NCBI GenBank assembly: GCA_014529385.2
Contig: CM043953.1
Location: 72,691,872 to 72,755,871 of the forward strand
From: Adiantum capillus-veneris
Lineage: Eukaryota > Streptophyta > Polypodiopsida > Polypodiales > Pteridaceae
Length of the DNA stretch: 64,000 nt
Direction: 5' to 3'
This document shows positions 43,390-55,112 of the stretch, piece by piece (the stretch's first letter is position 1; every line of letters starts with the position of its first letter). A program made the translations under genes and the position numbers. The notes under the pieces are model-generated. The model was not told the DNA's origin. It saw only the letters and a program-made list of their open reading frames with translations, and searched no databases.

Positions 43390-45190
43390 AAGGCAAAGAT
43401 GACAGTCATCAGTGAGAATCAGCACCTATTGTGGAAGTCGACCTTGACAAAGGCATGATGGATGTCGAGATGCAATCCATGTATAGTGACCAGGTAATGA
43501 CAAGATTAGAGGATAGTAGAGAAGAAACCTTAAGGAGTTGCCTTCTGATACTTAGGACCATTTGAGGAAAGATCTAATATTGTTATGGTTTTGCCATCTC
43601 AGAAAAGAACTCATAATTAAGCCAATCATAGATTCTCAAGGATTGCAAGAATTTATGTTAGCATTGATGAGTGCACAGTGACAATCGCTAAGCTATTTAA
43701 AGTTAGACTTGAGATGTGGAGAGATGCCGGTAGATATCTTGAGAAAATGACCCGAAAATGGGAATCAAAAACCCTGTTAAAACGCTAGGTCGAGAAATGG
43801 AGGATTGGAGCCATCCCAAAAAGGATGTGAAGCCAGTTCCCATAAACAAAGTTGGTGATTATTACGAAGGTGAAGAGAGGAACACCATGCCACATTGCCC
43901 ATAGAGCATCAAAGAATAGAAACAATTGCTATTTTGGACAGTGGTGCAGAAGTTGCCATTGCCACTAAAGTGATTTGGGAGAAATAGAAAAAATCTACCT
44001 TAGATGGACATGGATGAAATTACATTTCGTTGATGGCTATATTGTGAAGCCTATTGGAGTTTTGTAGCATGTGGTGATGACTTCTTGTGGAATTGAGTAT
44101 GAGCACACATTTGTCGTAGTAGATTTTGGTACTAAGAATAAGTATGATGTCATTCGAGGAAGACTATTCATGCGTCAACTTAAAATGGTCCACGACTAGT
44201 GCTATGATTATATCTACTTGTGCCACATGGAAACCACCACTCACATCAATTTAAGAGACCATAGCTAGGACTCGTATAGAGGAATTTGATTTGGATAAAA
44301 TTGCAGAATATAAAGTACCCGTGTGATTGAACTCTAAAGCTCATCTATGGATGTGTGGAGCTTCAGATTGTGACAATCCTATAGAAGATGAGTACAAGCA
44401 AGATAGACCATTTGAAGATTCTGACTATATATCTAAACCTTTCTCAAAAGAAATAATGGAACCCCTAGAGTGGACTCAAATTTTGGCCACCTTAGATGTG
44501 TGTGTCAATGAGATCACCCCTACAAAATTTTGTGATGAGAATGGTTTGGACTTGATTCCATTTTGTATGAAAAGCAGGATTCAAGAACAAGATGATCATG
44601 AAAGGACATCAAAACAAATAGCTCAAGTCAACCATCCCAAACAAATTTGGGTACAAAGAAGAGACAAGCCAAGGTCAAACCAACACAGCCCCAAACACCC
44701 TCAAGGTGACAAATATGGATACCGAGAAAGGATACTCAAGAATTGATGAAATCTTTGTTTGGGTGTCAAAAGCCCAGCTGAAAAGTTTTTATGAGCAAGC
44801 ACGAAGACAGCCACAATATTCACCCAAAGCTACAAAGGAAAGACGAGAAAATAAGCGTGATCCACCACCAGTCATCCATACTCTAAAGGTCAAAAAACAT
44901 AAGTAGTCAAATACAAATAGGCATGGGTACCTAAGAAACTGGTTACTACTCGAAAATTACCAGACAAGCTATGGATCCCGGAAATAAAACAATCATAATC
45001 ATCCCATGCCAACCACAATCCCTAGAAGTGCTTCAAAGACACCACAACACCTGCCAAAGCCAGAACCCACTATATTTGTGTGGCATCCTAAACTTCCCAC
45101 AAAAATTCAAGTCAAGAAGCACTTTTAACCTTCATGGATTCAAAAGAATGCTACCGACTTACAATACGTTACATGGTATATGCTCATTGA
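43390..45190 (+). pseudogene. Ty3/gypsy protease-region remnant
   Basis: Plus-strand broken frames. IETIAILDSGAEVAIATKVIW at about 43915-43977 is a retroelement aspartic protease active-site region (DSG intact). KPIGVL, FVVVDFGTKNKYDVIRGRLFMRQL (44110-44180) and MVHD follow with stops at 44067-44069 and 44198-44200. A 139-codon frame (44327-44746) without a known domain and a WVPKKLV segment near 44930 continue the polyprotein linker. Reverse transcriptase and integrase were not found before the LTR at 47081, so pol is largely deleted. Confidence 0.7.
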
Positions 45191-46889
45191 TGTAGGACCT
45201 GGTAAACCTCGTCTTTGAATGCCCTTAAGTACTTTGCTTACGAACCGCCTCTCACACAACGTTAATTATTCCATGCATTGACTAAGTATGCATACATAAG
45301 ACACATAACAAGGCCTTGCATAAGGCATTGCTTTGATATCCATGCACAACACAACCCTGTTGATGGCTCATTGTCGTTTAGAAGAACTCCAACTAGGAGG
45401 GGGGAGGCATTCTGAATGCAGACCTATTGATCAATGAGAAAAGGGTATTTTTTTACTCAATTTGGTGTTATGATTTGCAGTTGATTTCACATTTTTTGCA
45501 AAATTTCAATTTTATGACCTGAAAAGATGAAGTGTAAGGGACAAGCGTCAGATATGAGCCCTTAAATGTGAGTAATTATGTACATATTTTAGAAATTTTT
45601 AACTTCTTTAGCTATTTTTCTCAATTTTCTATTGTGTTCTTTCTCTAATTGGATGTTGCTTGGTCAAGATTGTCAAGATTCAAAATGAACATAAATCGGT
45701 CAGATGAGGACCAAACTTGACTTGAAGATTAAGGGCATTAAAGCTACGAAATTCATTGAAGGAGTCTCACCGAAAACTCTACATGCTAAAGTTCATCCAC
45801 ATGGCATCGAAATGAAGTCAAGCTTGAGTACATAGCTTCTACATGGCTACTACATCATGTCCCACATCATACATAGTGCCAGGTTTTAACCTAGAATCCA
45901 AGACAATAGTTAGAGCTTCATTGACACGAGTGACGACAAATGGCTAATAGCATCATTATTGGCTTCCAATAGATGGAGTGACACATCAAGTATGTTTCAA
46001 GGAAGTAAATGTTATGTGTGAATAGTCACGTAACTGAAAAATTGTATATTTATGCTAGGTAGGAAAAAATCACGATTCTTTCTTTGCTTATTCATGTTGA
46101 ACAACATACAGATTTTGTTTTAGTCAACGTTTTACCCTAACCCAGAAAATAATGCATATGAGGTCCTAAATGTATTGGACTTACCCAATGCAAAGAACTT
46201 GCTTGTTTAACCTTGCCGAAAGTCCAAAGTGGTAAAAATCATCCATGGGAGGCCACATTTATGGAACAGATAGTCCAACATTCTTAATACATCATGGAAA
46301 ACATGCCCACAAAGCTGGAAGTCAATCAGAGATGAGATCTCCAATATGAGCAAAAACTCATGATTTTTTTCCACAGATGTTGATCACACACCCAATAAAT
46401 TTTTTAACATGCTAGGCACTTTGGCAAGAGGAGCTTGTAAGCTCTTTTTGTGAATTCAAAACTCAAAAGAGGCTTAGATCTTGTGCACAAAGCTCAAAAA
46501 TTGTGCAGCCAATACTAAAACCCTAGTTCAAGCGAAGACACTCAATCAAATTTCTCTATTTTTGTACCAGAGCCTATTCTCCTTGTGTTCAACAAGCCGA
46601 TGAGGTCCAGATCCAGAAAAAGTATCCATCATTGCTAGGAAAAAATCAAATTTTTTTCTTAATCTTGCATAAATGAAAATTTTTTCAATCTTTTGTGCAT
46701 TTTTCAGGAATCATATAGTCATTTTAATACACTCAGAGAATCAGCAAGCTAAATGGATGCATAGAGGCATAGAAATGGCAAGAACAGCTTTGACATTTGC
46801 TAAAAATGCTACTATGCTGTGATGATTATACATGAGCTATGCAAAACAGCACGGAAGGAATGCCCAAGAAGCGTGGAGCCACAAGCAAA
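45191..46889 (+). other. no gene recognised; interior of a degraded gypsy element
   Basis: Between the protease remnant and the 3' LTR. No domain could be read. A GGAGGGGGGAGG run near 45397 resembles a polypurine tract. Confidence 0.45.
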
Positions 46890-47004
46890 TGTTGAAACAA
46901 CTGCCAACCTTCACAACAGATGCTTGATCAAGAGAACGAGATGCTCAAGAGGTTCTTAAAACCCCTGTAAGAAAAAGTGATTGTAATTTTTCCGCCAAAA
47001 AACA
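46890..47004 (+). repeat. partial copy of the gypsy LTR start
   Basis: TGCTTGATCAAGAGAACGAG at 46921 and the following 64 bases match 47101-47184 at an exact 180-base offset, with about 80-85% identity by eye. The preceding TGTTGAAACAACT resembles the LTR start at 47081. Confidence 0.75.
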
Positions 47005-47069
47005 ACGAGAGCCTGACCACAAATTCTTTACTACCATACCTTGACTCATGTCAAAGACGACATGAATTA

Positions 47070-47080
47070 GGGGGGGGAAG
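47070..47080 (+). promoter_or_regulatory. gypsy polypurine tract
   Basis: GGGGGGGGAAG immediately before TGTTGGAAG. Confidence 0.8.
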
Positions 47081-47657
47081 TGTTGGAAGATTCCAACTGG
47101 TGCTTTGTCAAGAGAAAGAGATGCTGGAGAGGTTTTTTAAACCCCCGTAACAAAAAAGTGCTTGTAATTTTCCTGCCAAAAAACCATTAGATCTCAATTT
47201 ACTTTTTATTTATGTGGAATCTAGGGCTATGAGCTTCCAAGCTATATCATAAGATTGGACAAGTTTCTAAGATAGGTCATTTAGTTTTGAAGCAGTTTTA
47301 GCCTTTGTACATATAAGACCCTTAGCCAGGGTATAAAATGCATTTTTTGTAAGGTTTTGAGAGGACAATTCTATTATTGTTAATAACAGATAAGGTTTTT
47401 GTGTACGTCGTGAGCACCCTCTTGCTGTCAAGATTTAATCTCTTTGCCCCGCACGGCACGATTATCGTATCGACATGCTGAGAGCATCAACACTTTAGCC
47501 TCGAGGAGCTCTACATGTTGATTATTGATATTTACATTGCAAGCGTTTTGCAAGATCCAAGCGTCGACTCCCACAAACTTCCAGGTGACATATCTCACTA
47601 TCCAAGCATTGCATTAGATTCCCATCACTTAGGAGCACCTAGTAGGTGTGTCCGACA
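47081..47657 (+). repeat. gypsy 3' LTR (about 577 bp)
   Basis: Starts TGTTGGA and ends TCCGACA, giving short inverted termini TGT(T/C)GGA. A TATA box (TATAAAA, 47332-47338) lies in the middle. The left edge is fixed by the polypurine tract; the right edge is inferred from the terminal repeat. Confidence 0.7.
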
Positions 47658-48249
47658 TCAAATTTGATGACCTACAATTTTGTTGCTTGAGAAAATTGTG
47701 ATTTTCCCTAGTGTACAGATTTGAGGTTTACTAGTCGAGAAGTGTTTGTGTGGGGTGTACAAACAAGAGATTGATAAGCTCTTGGCGAGCCTCAATGCCA
47801 TAGTCAAGTCACTTGTTCCCTCAAATTGACATTTTAGTCTTGGGACTATCTCTTATGAGATGTGATAGATGTTGTAAAAGCCCCCTCAGACACAATGCAT
47901 TAGCAACTATTGCACAAGAAAGGTAGTGCATGTAGTTATGAATAGACAAGCAAGGCAAGCGGCTAGCTTGGAAGGGAGCCGCAAGTGAGAAAAGTAGCAC
48001 GTAAGGAGGGTGACAAAGGCAGCATGTGGCAGAAGAGATTCACAAGATAGGAGGTGGCAATAAATTTTTGTTTAATGCTTTTGAGATTGCATTATTGAAG
48101 AGCGATTGTTTGCATTAGCTTGACTAAGTAAGATGTCTTAATTTTAGAGCCAAGGCTACTAGATTGACCTTGACTATTGTGCACTGATTTTGTGGCTTCA
48201 TGCTTGGAGGAGAGAAGTTCAAAATGGAACCATTCTAAATTTCATATAA

Positions 48250-48250
<1 letters not shown>
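47658..48250. other. no gene recognised
   Basis: Flank of the gypsy LTR; only short frames. Confidence 0.5.

Positions 48251-48253
<3 letters not shown>

Positions 48254-48337
<84 letters not shown>
48254..48337. repeat. (GA)42 microsatellite
   Basis: Pure GA tract of about 84 bases, among the longest perfect tracts in the window. Confidence 0.97.
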
Positions 48338-48341
<4 letters not shown>

Positions 48342-48469
48342 CAACTTACTCTTAGGGTGTGCACATGCACACAGCTTGGTCTCCAAAAGGTTGAAAAGTT
48401 GTGCCAATTAGCCTGCCACTCCCCCTGGTTAAGATCCATCACTGCTCTCATTGCTTCATCAAGAAGTAC

Positions 48470-48717
48470 CTTAGGGGGGTCACTATGTGTAAAATGTGTA
48501 TATTGCGTGCATCCAAAGTCTATTTCTAAAAATCCTTATCGATCTGTGAATTTTTAATGAATAAAATACAACCTTTCCTATTCAATCTATAAGTTTTTTT
48601 TCCAACTCCATTTTATGGTACCCTTTTGTAAGTGAACATGTGAGAAAAAATAATTTTAATAACCCCTTCTGTTGCACTCACGTGATAGTCACATAATTAT
48701 TAAGTGACCCCTCCGAG
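48470..48717 (+). mobile_element. MITE copy 4 (248 bp, 8-bp target duplication)
   Basis: Flanked by AGAAGTAC (48462-48469) and GGAAGTAC (48718-48725), 7 of 8 matching. It begins CTTAGGGGGGTCACTATG and ends TTAAGTGACCCCTCCGAG. Same length as copy 2 and similar throughout, including GTTGCACTCACGTGATAG near the end. Confidence 0.9.
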
Positions 48718-48725
48718 GGAAGTAC

Positions 48726-49290
48726 CTTCCTTTGCTTTCATAGTACTTGGTGGAGAGATGTTTGTTGGGAGAGGGGGGGAGAGAACTAGATCATGTTTAA
48801 AGGTAGTAGGGAGGACACATGGCAACATATGCCAAGTCCCAACTGTGGTCTCAATGTTTCTTTCTTGTTGAACTCGATCATAGCAATTCAAACTAACTTA
48901 CCTTATCTACTAATATCTTATATCTTAGCTCCTTTCCACTCAGCACACATGATGAACAACTAGTGGAGACTACACAGGGCAATTATCGGCATCAAATAGG
49001 AAGCACATAGTATTGAAGGTGGTAGACAGGAGAGCGGGTTGGCTGGCATAGGTGGGAAGGGCTAGGAGGTAAAGAACTCAACATTTTAAACTCATGAGAA
49101 GGTGAATGTGGAGCAGGATACAAGGGAGTTAGTCCGAGTTGGGTGGTTGTGTTTGACGTAGGTTGATAGCGGACCTCGTTGAGGTAGTGCTAAGGATTGA
49201 ATGTCAAATCAAGCAATGTTTAGCCAGAGGACAAGCACACTGGGTACCATGGTTGGCGTCCACAAAAGGTTATCACTGGTGTAGAAGGGG
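48726..49290. other. no gene recognised
   Basis: No recognisable domain or repeat other than short purine-rich segments. Confidence 0.5.
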
Positions 49291-49293
49291 AGA

Positions 49294-49687
49294 GTTGCAA
49301 TTAGTGAGTACATGCATAGGTAGAACTGGCAAAGGAAAGCAGTGGGAGTGTTGCAATAGGTCTAGAGGAGAGAGAGGTTGGAGCAAGAAAATGATTGGAC
49401 AAGAAGTCTTAAAAGAGAGGGAGTTGCAATGTCAATGGTGGGATGGGTAGCGCTCAAGGGATGCTACCAAAGAGTGGGTCAAGAGTGAGGGTTGTAGTTA
49501 GTGAGTATGGGCATAGGCAGAAGTGGCAAAGGACATCACTGGGAGTGTCGCAACAGAGAGGAGAGAGCTTGGAGAGAAAAAAATGTTTGGATATGAAGTT
49601 TAAAGAGAGAGGGAACTACAATGTCAATGGTGGGATGGGCAGTGCTCAAGGAAAGCTTCCAGAGGGTGGGTTAAGAGAGAGAATATG
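49294..49687. repeat. 197-bp tandem duplication
   Basis: GTTG(C/T)A(A/G)TTAGTGAGTA begins the units at 49294 and 49491. Both contain CAATGTCAATGGTGGGATGGG and AGAGTGGGTCAAGAG-type ends. The copies have diverged by roughly 10-15%. Confidence 0.88.
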
Positions 49688-49722
49688 AGTATGCAAAGTG
49701 AAAAATATTGTCAATCTCTCTC

Positions 49723-49726
<4 letters not shown>

Positions 49727-49769
<43 letters not shown>
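49727..49769. repeat. (GT)21 microsatellite
   Basis: Pure GT tract of about 43 bases, directly after the 197-bp duplication. Confidence 0.96.
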
Positions 49770-49774
<5 letters not shown>

Positions 49775-49902
49775 TTATATCTGCATAGAGAGAGAGTGCA
49801 ATGGTCAAGGACAAGAATTTGTGCTCACTATTTTGCTAGAGATCAAAAACACGAAAGAAGATTCAATAGTGTGTGAGTTGGGGTGAGCTATTGTGGGCGT
49901 AA

Positions 49903-49903
<1 letters not shown>

Positions 49904-49960
<57 letters not shown>

Positions 49961-49961
49961 G
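49904..49961. repeat. (GT)n(GA)n compound microsatellite
   Basis: About 36 bases of GT change directly to about 23 bases of GA. Confidence 0.96.
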
Positions 49962-50290
49962 CTTATGGAAAGAAAGTTGTCTCTAGGCTCTCTTATCTGA
50001 CTTTGTTAGGCAGTGCAATGCACAACTTAAGGAGGGTGGTTGAAAGAGGCCCTGGGAGCTACCAAGTTGGCAGCGGAAAACAACACAACAAGAGCTGGAG
50101 AAAGCAAGGCAAGGTTGCGTTATAGTTAAGGTAGCCATGTGGGATCAAAGGGTGCAATAATGCAAGGTCAACTGCCAAATGAAGGGGCAGGGAGAGCGTT
50201 GGCACATACAAGGCCGGTAGCAGGAGAATAAATTTATCGGAAGGAGATGGAGGCCATTTGGCAAGCTCTTGCATAACAGCTTAAGGGTGG

Positions 50291-50291
<1 letters not shown>

Positions 50292-50330
<39 letters not shown>
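50292..50330. repeat. (CT)n microsatellite
   Basis: About 39 bases. Confidence 0.96.
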
Positions 50331-50333
<3 letters not shown>

Positions 50334-50386
50334 GTCGGGCATAGTGATGCCCTTGACCTATAGGCACTAATCCTAAGGAAACTCCA

Positions 50387-50390
<4 letters not shown>

Positions 50391-50471
<81 letters not shown>
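50391..50471. repeat. (CT)40 microsatellite
   Basis: About 81 bases, 60 bases beyond the previous CT tract. Confidence 0.97.
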
Positions 50472-50474
<3 letters not shown>

Positions 50475-50479
50475 CTTTC

Positions 50480-52960
50480 TAGCACTATAGTTTGTTCTGT
50501 ATGGTTTTGATGTTCTTTGTAACATTTAATGGCCTAAAATCTTTTGTGTAGCGGAATTTAGCATGAACATAGTGGGCATTTCATTAGAGTTGATTCCTAA
50601 TGAGATTTACAAGAGTGCTTGGGTGGAGAGAGCAACAAAAAGCATAACACCTAGTTAGATAGCATCGACAATACTTTCAAAAGAGAGAGCAATTAAGCTA
50701 TTGACAACAGTTGAGGACCGGATTTGCATGGAGCCGGTCCCCCCTCCAAAAGGCTTTGTATTATGGTTTCTCCCATCAAGAGAGACATTGTACAATACAA
50801 TTCTTTGTGTTCCTTCAAGACTAGCTAGTGCAATGAAGATGGAAGCTTCATACACCAAGAAAAACACTTAATCAAACACAACTTGAATTATCCCCGTTCT
50901 CAGACCCAAGACCTCACACACCTTCGAAGATGGTGAGAGCTAGCAGGGTATGAGAGTAGATTGAGAGGAAAAAGAAGTATCTTACGAGAAAGAAGTACAT
51001 CTCCTCACATAATCACTCATATTAGCATAGCTTAGCTTAGTAATTAGCTTGGTAGAGAAGATGAGCATGCATTGAAGCTTGGCTCTTGGTTGGATTTGCA
51101 TCCACATGCCAAGAGAGTGTTGATGTAGGCTTCTATCTCACAAGCTTGGAGTAGGTGATGAGCTCTCCATTAAAGCTTGGGAGGAGATAGAGTATTTTCC
51201 CTTCACACATGGTCAAGTGTGAGAGTGTGTGTGTCAATGCCAAGCAAAAATCAGCCCCCCCCCCTCTCTTGGGCGAGCCCTAGCTGCTAAATAAGTCTGG
51301 CTTTTGCCTCATTGGACCTCCCCAGGTCAAGCCAATAGGGATTAAGCAGCATAAGTGATAGCCTTCTGACATGTGTCCCCCTTTCCCCTTTTGTGAGAGC
51401 TTTAGATAATTTAATAATTAAACTAAACTCTCATTGGACCCCTTTGCCTCCTGGCCAATAGGAATCAGGCAAGCCATGGGGCTCCTGAATGCTCATTGGA
51501 CCCCTTGGGAGACTGCCCAATAGTCTTCTAGGACACTTAATTCTTATTGGTTTCTTTTATTAAATGTTTTTAAATTAATTAAACTAGATTTACTCTAGCC
51601 TAATTCTCATTGGTCCACTTCAAGGGTCTTCCAATAGGAATTGGGCATACCTTGTGGGCATCTGGCCTAGGGAGCTGACATGTGTCCCCCATTCCCTTTG
51701 TGTAAAGGGAGCCTGTGTGTGTGTGTGTGGCTTTCTCTCTCATCCCCTAGCTTTGGGGCTCGCCCCCTCCCATGTAGGGATGTAGAAAGACTTTTTGGGC
51801 ACACACTAAGCATCCAATTTTCCCTAAGGTTGACCTTTGGACACAACCTTTGAATTTTGGAACCTTAGCATTTTGGAAGTCTTAATGGGCTGAACCTTAG
51901 GGTCTTTTTAGCCCGTTGTTTCACATGGCTCTTTTGCAGATGGCCCCCCCTTTGGATCCCTATTTTCCCTCCTTTGGATCCCTACTGTGGCCGGTCTGCT
52001 AACTTAACCAATATTCTAGCTTTTTCTCCCTTGGCACTTCCCCACATTAAATGATCAGTTTAATATGAGAAAATCATTTAGGAGAATTAGATATTGATTA
52101 TTATGACATTCTTTATTGTTTGTCTTGCTATCATTTTGCCCAATTTGACTACAAATGTGAGGTAGTACATAGGCAAGCATGCTGGTACAAGTGTGAAGGC
52201 ACATTGCACAAGAGGTGAAGAGTGTGGCATTGTGTCTTGAGGAGGTGGGTGCTTGAATAGGTGGCTACACACGGCAGCTCTACCCCAAGTTTGCTACATT
52301 GGACAACATGCAATAGATGGACTATGTCGTGGTAGAGCTAAGGACAATTGAAGGTCGATGTGAGCTAGGGATAGACAAATCGCAAGGCCACAATGCACAC
52401 AAGAGTGGGTAATGATGAGGATTCATGGGTGGTGATGGTGCAAATCCTTGGAAGGACATTAATTATAGGTGTGTGTTGGGGGGGGGAGTATGTGCATAGA
52501 TAGATCTGATTGATAAGGGTAGTGGAATGGTGACGTAGTTTGATGGATGAGGGTAGTGGGATGGGTTTTGTACATGGTGAAACAACTCAAGGTGAAATTT
52601 TGGCAAGAAAGGTGCCACATGGCCACATTTGCCCCTCCACCTTTTGGTCTCCATAAACTCTTCTTTTTCTTTCTTTTTAATGGCTACTAACATATAATGG
52701 CAAAGAGAGTCCCCTCTTAATTGTCAATGTATGCTCATTCCAGTTAAAAAAGTAGGATGGGAGAAATTCCAATTGTGAAAAAAAAAATTCTCCTACCTGC
52801 AAGGTTGGAAGGGTGCTACCTGCAAGGCTAGACCCTTCTTGGTTAAACTAAAGTTTCCATCATGGCCCATGATGCCACGGTGTTAATGCTTTGATCCTAA
52901 ACTTGGAAAAATATAGGTGGCCACTTTAAGTGCAATGCAAACCCCACACATGCGCCTCTC
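50480..52960. other. no gene recognised; ATTGG/CCAAT repeats inside
   Basis: Only short frames. 51300-51720 contains recurring ATTGG...CCAATAG units and two copies of GACATGTGTCCCC (51368 and 51677), possibly subrepeats of an unidentified LTR. Confidence 0.5.
51300..51720. repeat. degenerate ATTGG...CCAATAG subrepeats
   Basis: Pairs at 51311/51332, 51433/51455, 51494/51517 and 51609/51631, the first three reading ATTGGACC and the last ATTGGTCC. In each, ATTGG and CCAAT are about 21-23 bases apart start to start and can pair. A lone ATTGG lies at 51545. Confidence 0.65.
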
Positions 52961-52964
52961 CTCA

Positions 52965-53620
52965 AGTCAAATGCATGAACATTCCGGCTTGCAATCAGCA
53001 TATCATCCACATACAAAACCAAGATAATCATACTACCGTCTACCTCTTGGTGTACAAGCAGTGATCAATCTGACTCCGACTGAGAAGCCTTAAGATTGCA
53101 TGAATGTATCAAATTTCTGACACCATTCTTGAAGTTTTTGTTTCAACCCATACAAACTCCTTTTGAGTTTACATACAATCTTTTCCTTCCCTTTTGCGAC
53201 AAAACCTTCAAACTAATGCATATATATTTCCTCATGCAAATCACCATGTAAAAATGCGGTTTTTACATCCATCTATATGAGTTCCCAATCCCTTGATGCA
53301 ACCAAGCCCAAAACAATTCGCAAAGTAGTCATCTTGACTACAGGAAAAAAGATCTCATCAAAATCAATTCCGTGTTTCTGCTTGTACCCTTTGACAACGA
53401 ACCGTACCTTGTACTTTATCAAGGAACCAGAAGTGACTTTCTTTCTGTAAAACCATTTGCATGGCAAAACTTTTTGTGCTTTTGGCAAACGCACAAAATC
53501 CCAAGTATCATTCTTCTCTAGAGATTATATTTCTGATAGCACGTCCCTATACCATTTCTTGCTGTTTGGACTAGCCAATGCTTCCTTGAAGCAAGATAAT
53601 TCAAGACAATCTGTCAACAT
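52965..53620 (-). pseudogene. copia reverse transcriptase, truncated
   Basis: LPCKWFYRKKVTSGSLIKYK, FVVKGYKQKHGIDFDEIF and VVKMTTLRIVLGL (53494-53273), then MDVKTAFLHGDLHEEIYM and CKLKRSLYGLKQ after a stop, and catalytic LYVDDMLIASRN (YVDD at 53002-53013). The homology ends immediately after, so the 3' half of the domain is missing. Confidence 0.9.
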
Positions 53621-54299
53621 GACATAATCAGCACCAAGAACAAATCTATCTGGCTGCCTTGATGGTTTGGTTGAACTCTGAACCAAAGGCTCAATATTTC
53701 CAGCTTGCTATCTAGCTTACAAATTTTCATCTTGATATCCTGGCATTTCAGATTGACCAAATTTAGTCTAACCAGTTGATTTAGATTGTCCAAAGTCTGA
53801 CTATCCTACATGTGAGTTTACCAGTTTTAATTGTCCTTATTTATGATGCTTTGACTATGGACTATGATAGTTTTTGGTTGAGAATTTTTAGCACCATTCC
53901 CTCCACTTTTGGGAACATCATGATCAATTTTCTGTTGACCATTGGGCATCCACTGTTGTCCAAAATGTACATCTTCTCGAAAAACAACTCTCATGACTTC
54001 TTCAAACTTTGAGGTTGTTTATGCATGCGATCTTCCTAAAAGATTACATCATGGCTGCAAACAATTCTCCTCTTTTCGGAATCCCATAATCTATACCCCA
54101 TTTCACCATCATCCCCATATCCTAGGAATACACACTTACAGGACTTTGGCTCCTACTTGTTGTGGTCTTCCTTTCAGATGTGCACAAAATCTTCGCAAGC
54201 AAAAACTCTCAAATGAGCGTACAAAGGTGGCTTTCTCAACCATGCTTCCTGGGTAACTCCCCCACCCAAACTCCTATGTGGTGATCAATTATCAAATGT

Positions 54300-55094
54300 A
54301 CGACTATCATAACAGCCTCTTCCCAAAAACCATGGGGTAATGCAACACGAGACAATACTACTATTTCTTGAATAGTCTAGTTCATCCACTCTACAACACC
54401 ATTTTAGGGTCGATTATGAGGTGCAATCAGCTCCCTCTTTATCCCTTTACTATCACAGAAGTCTCAAAAAGACTTTAACACGTACTCACCCCCATTGTCA
54501 TTAGAGTGCTGACACTTTACCTTATTGTTGAGCTGATTTTCAGAAAGTGCCACAAATAGTTTGAACTTATCGAGGGCCTCATTCTTATGATGGATCGGAT
54601 TTACCCACACCTTGCATGTAGCATCATCCACAAAGGTAACAATATAATGCTTCCCCCTATAGATAGCCCTGGCACTTGACATACATCGGAATGTACTAAT
54701 TCCAAGGAGAAGTTTTCAATGAAAGAGATTTTGTGAGGAGTTTGAGCATACTTTCCATAGATACAATGATCAGAATGGTCAAAATCAACTAACCTCAAAC
54801 ATGGTAAACATCCCAAATGAGAAAGTACCTTCATTTTGATTTGACTCATGTGTCCCAACCTACCATGCCACAAGGAAACACTTGGCTGCTCGTTATGGAA
54901 ACTACCTGGTCCCGCACACTAGATACATGAACTGGATATAGAGTGTCACTTTTAGGACCTCTAGCAATGATCCTAGATCCCTTGCTGATTTTCCACTTGC
55001 TATCCCCAAAGGTAGTGTGATAGCCATCAACATTTAGTTGCCCTATTCTTATCAAGCTCTTCTTGAGCTTGGGTACATGCCTCACATGATGCAA
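54300..55094 (-). pseudogene. copia GAG-pre-integrase and integrase (broken)
   Basis: MWHGRLGHMSQIKMKVLSH with a C..C pair is the GAG-pre-integrase block (54873-54740). ELVHSDVCQVP, YIVTFVDDATCKVWVNPI and the DNGGEYV block (54600-54470) are integrase core blocks, split over two frames. The catalytic Glu region lies near 54390 in decayed form. Confidence 0.87.
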
Positions 55095-55112
55095 TGTAAA
55101 ATCTGATCCATG

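Noticed and set aside
48177-48557. 126-codon plus-strand frame
   Set aside because: Most of it is Arg-Glu repeat from the GA tract, and it runs into the MITE.
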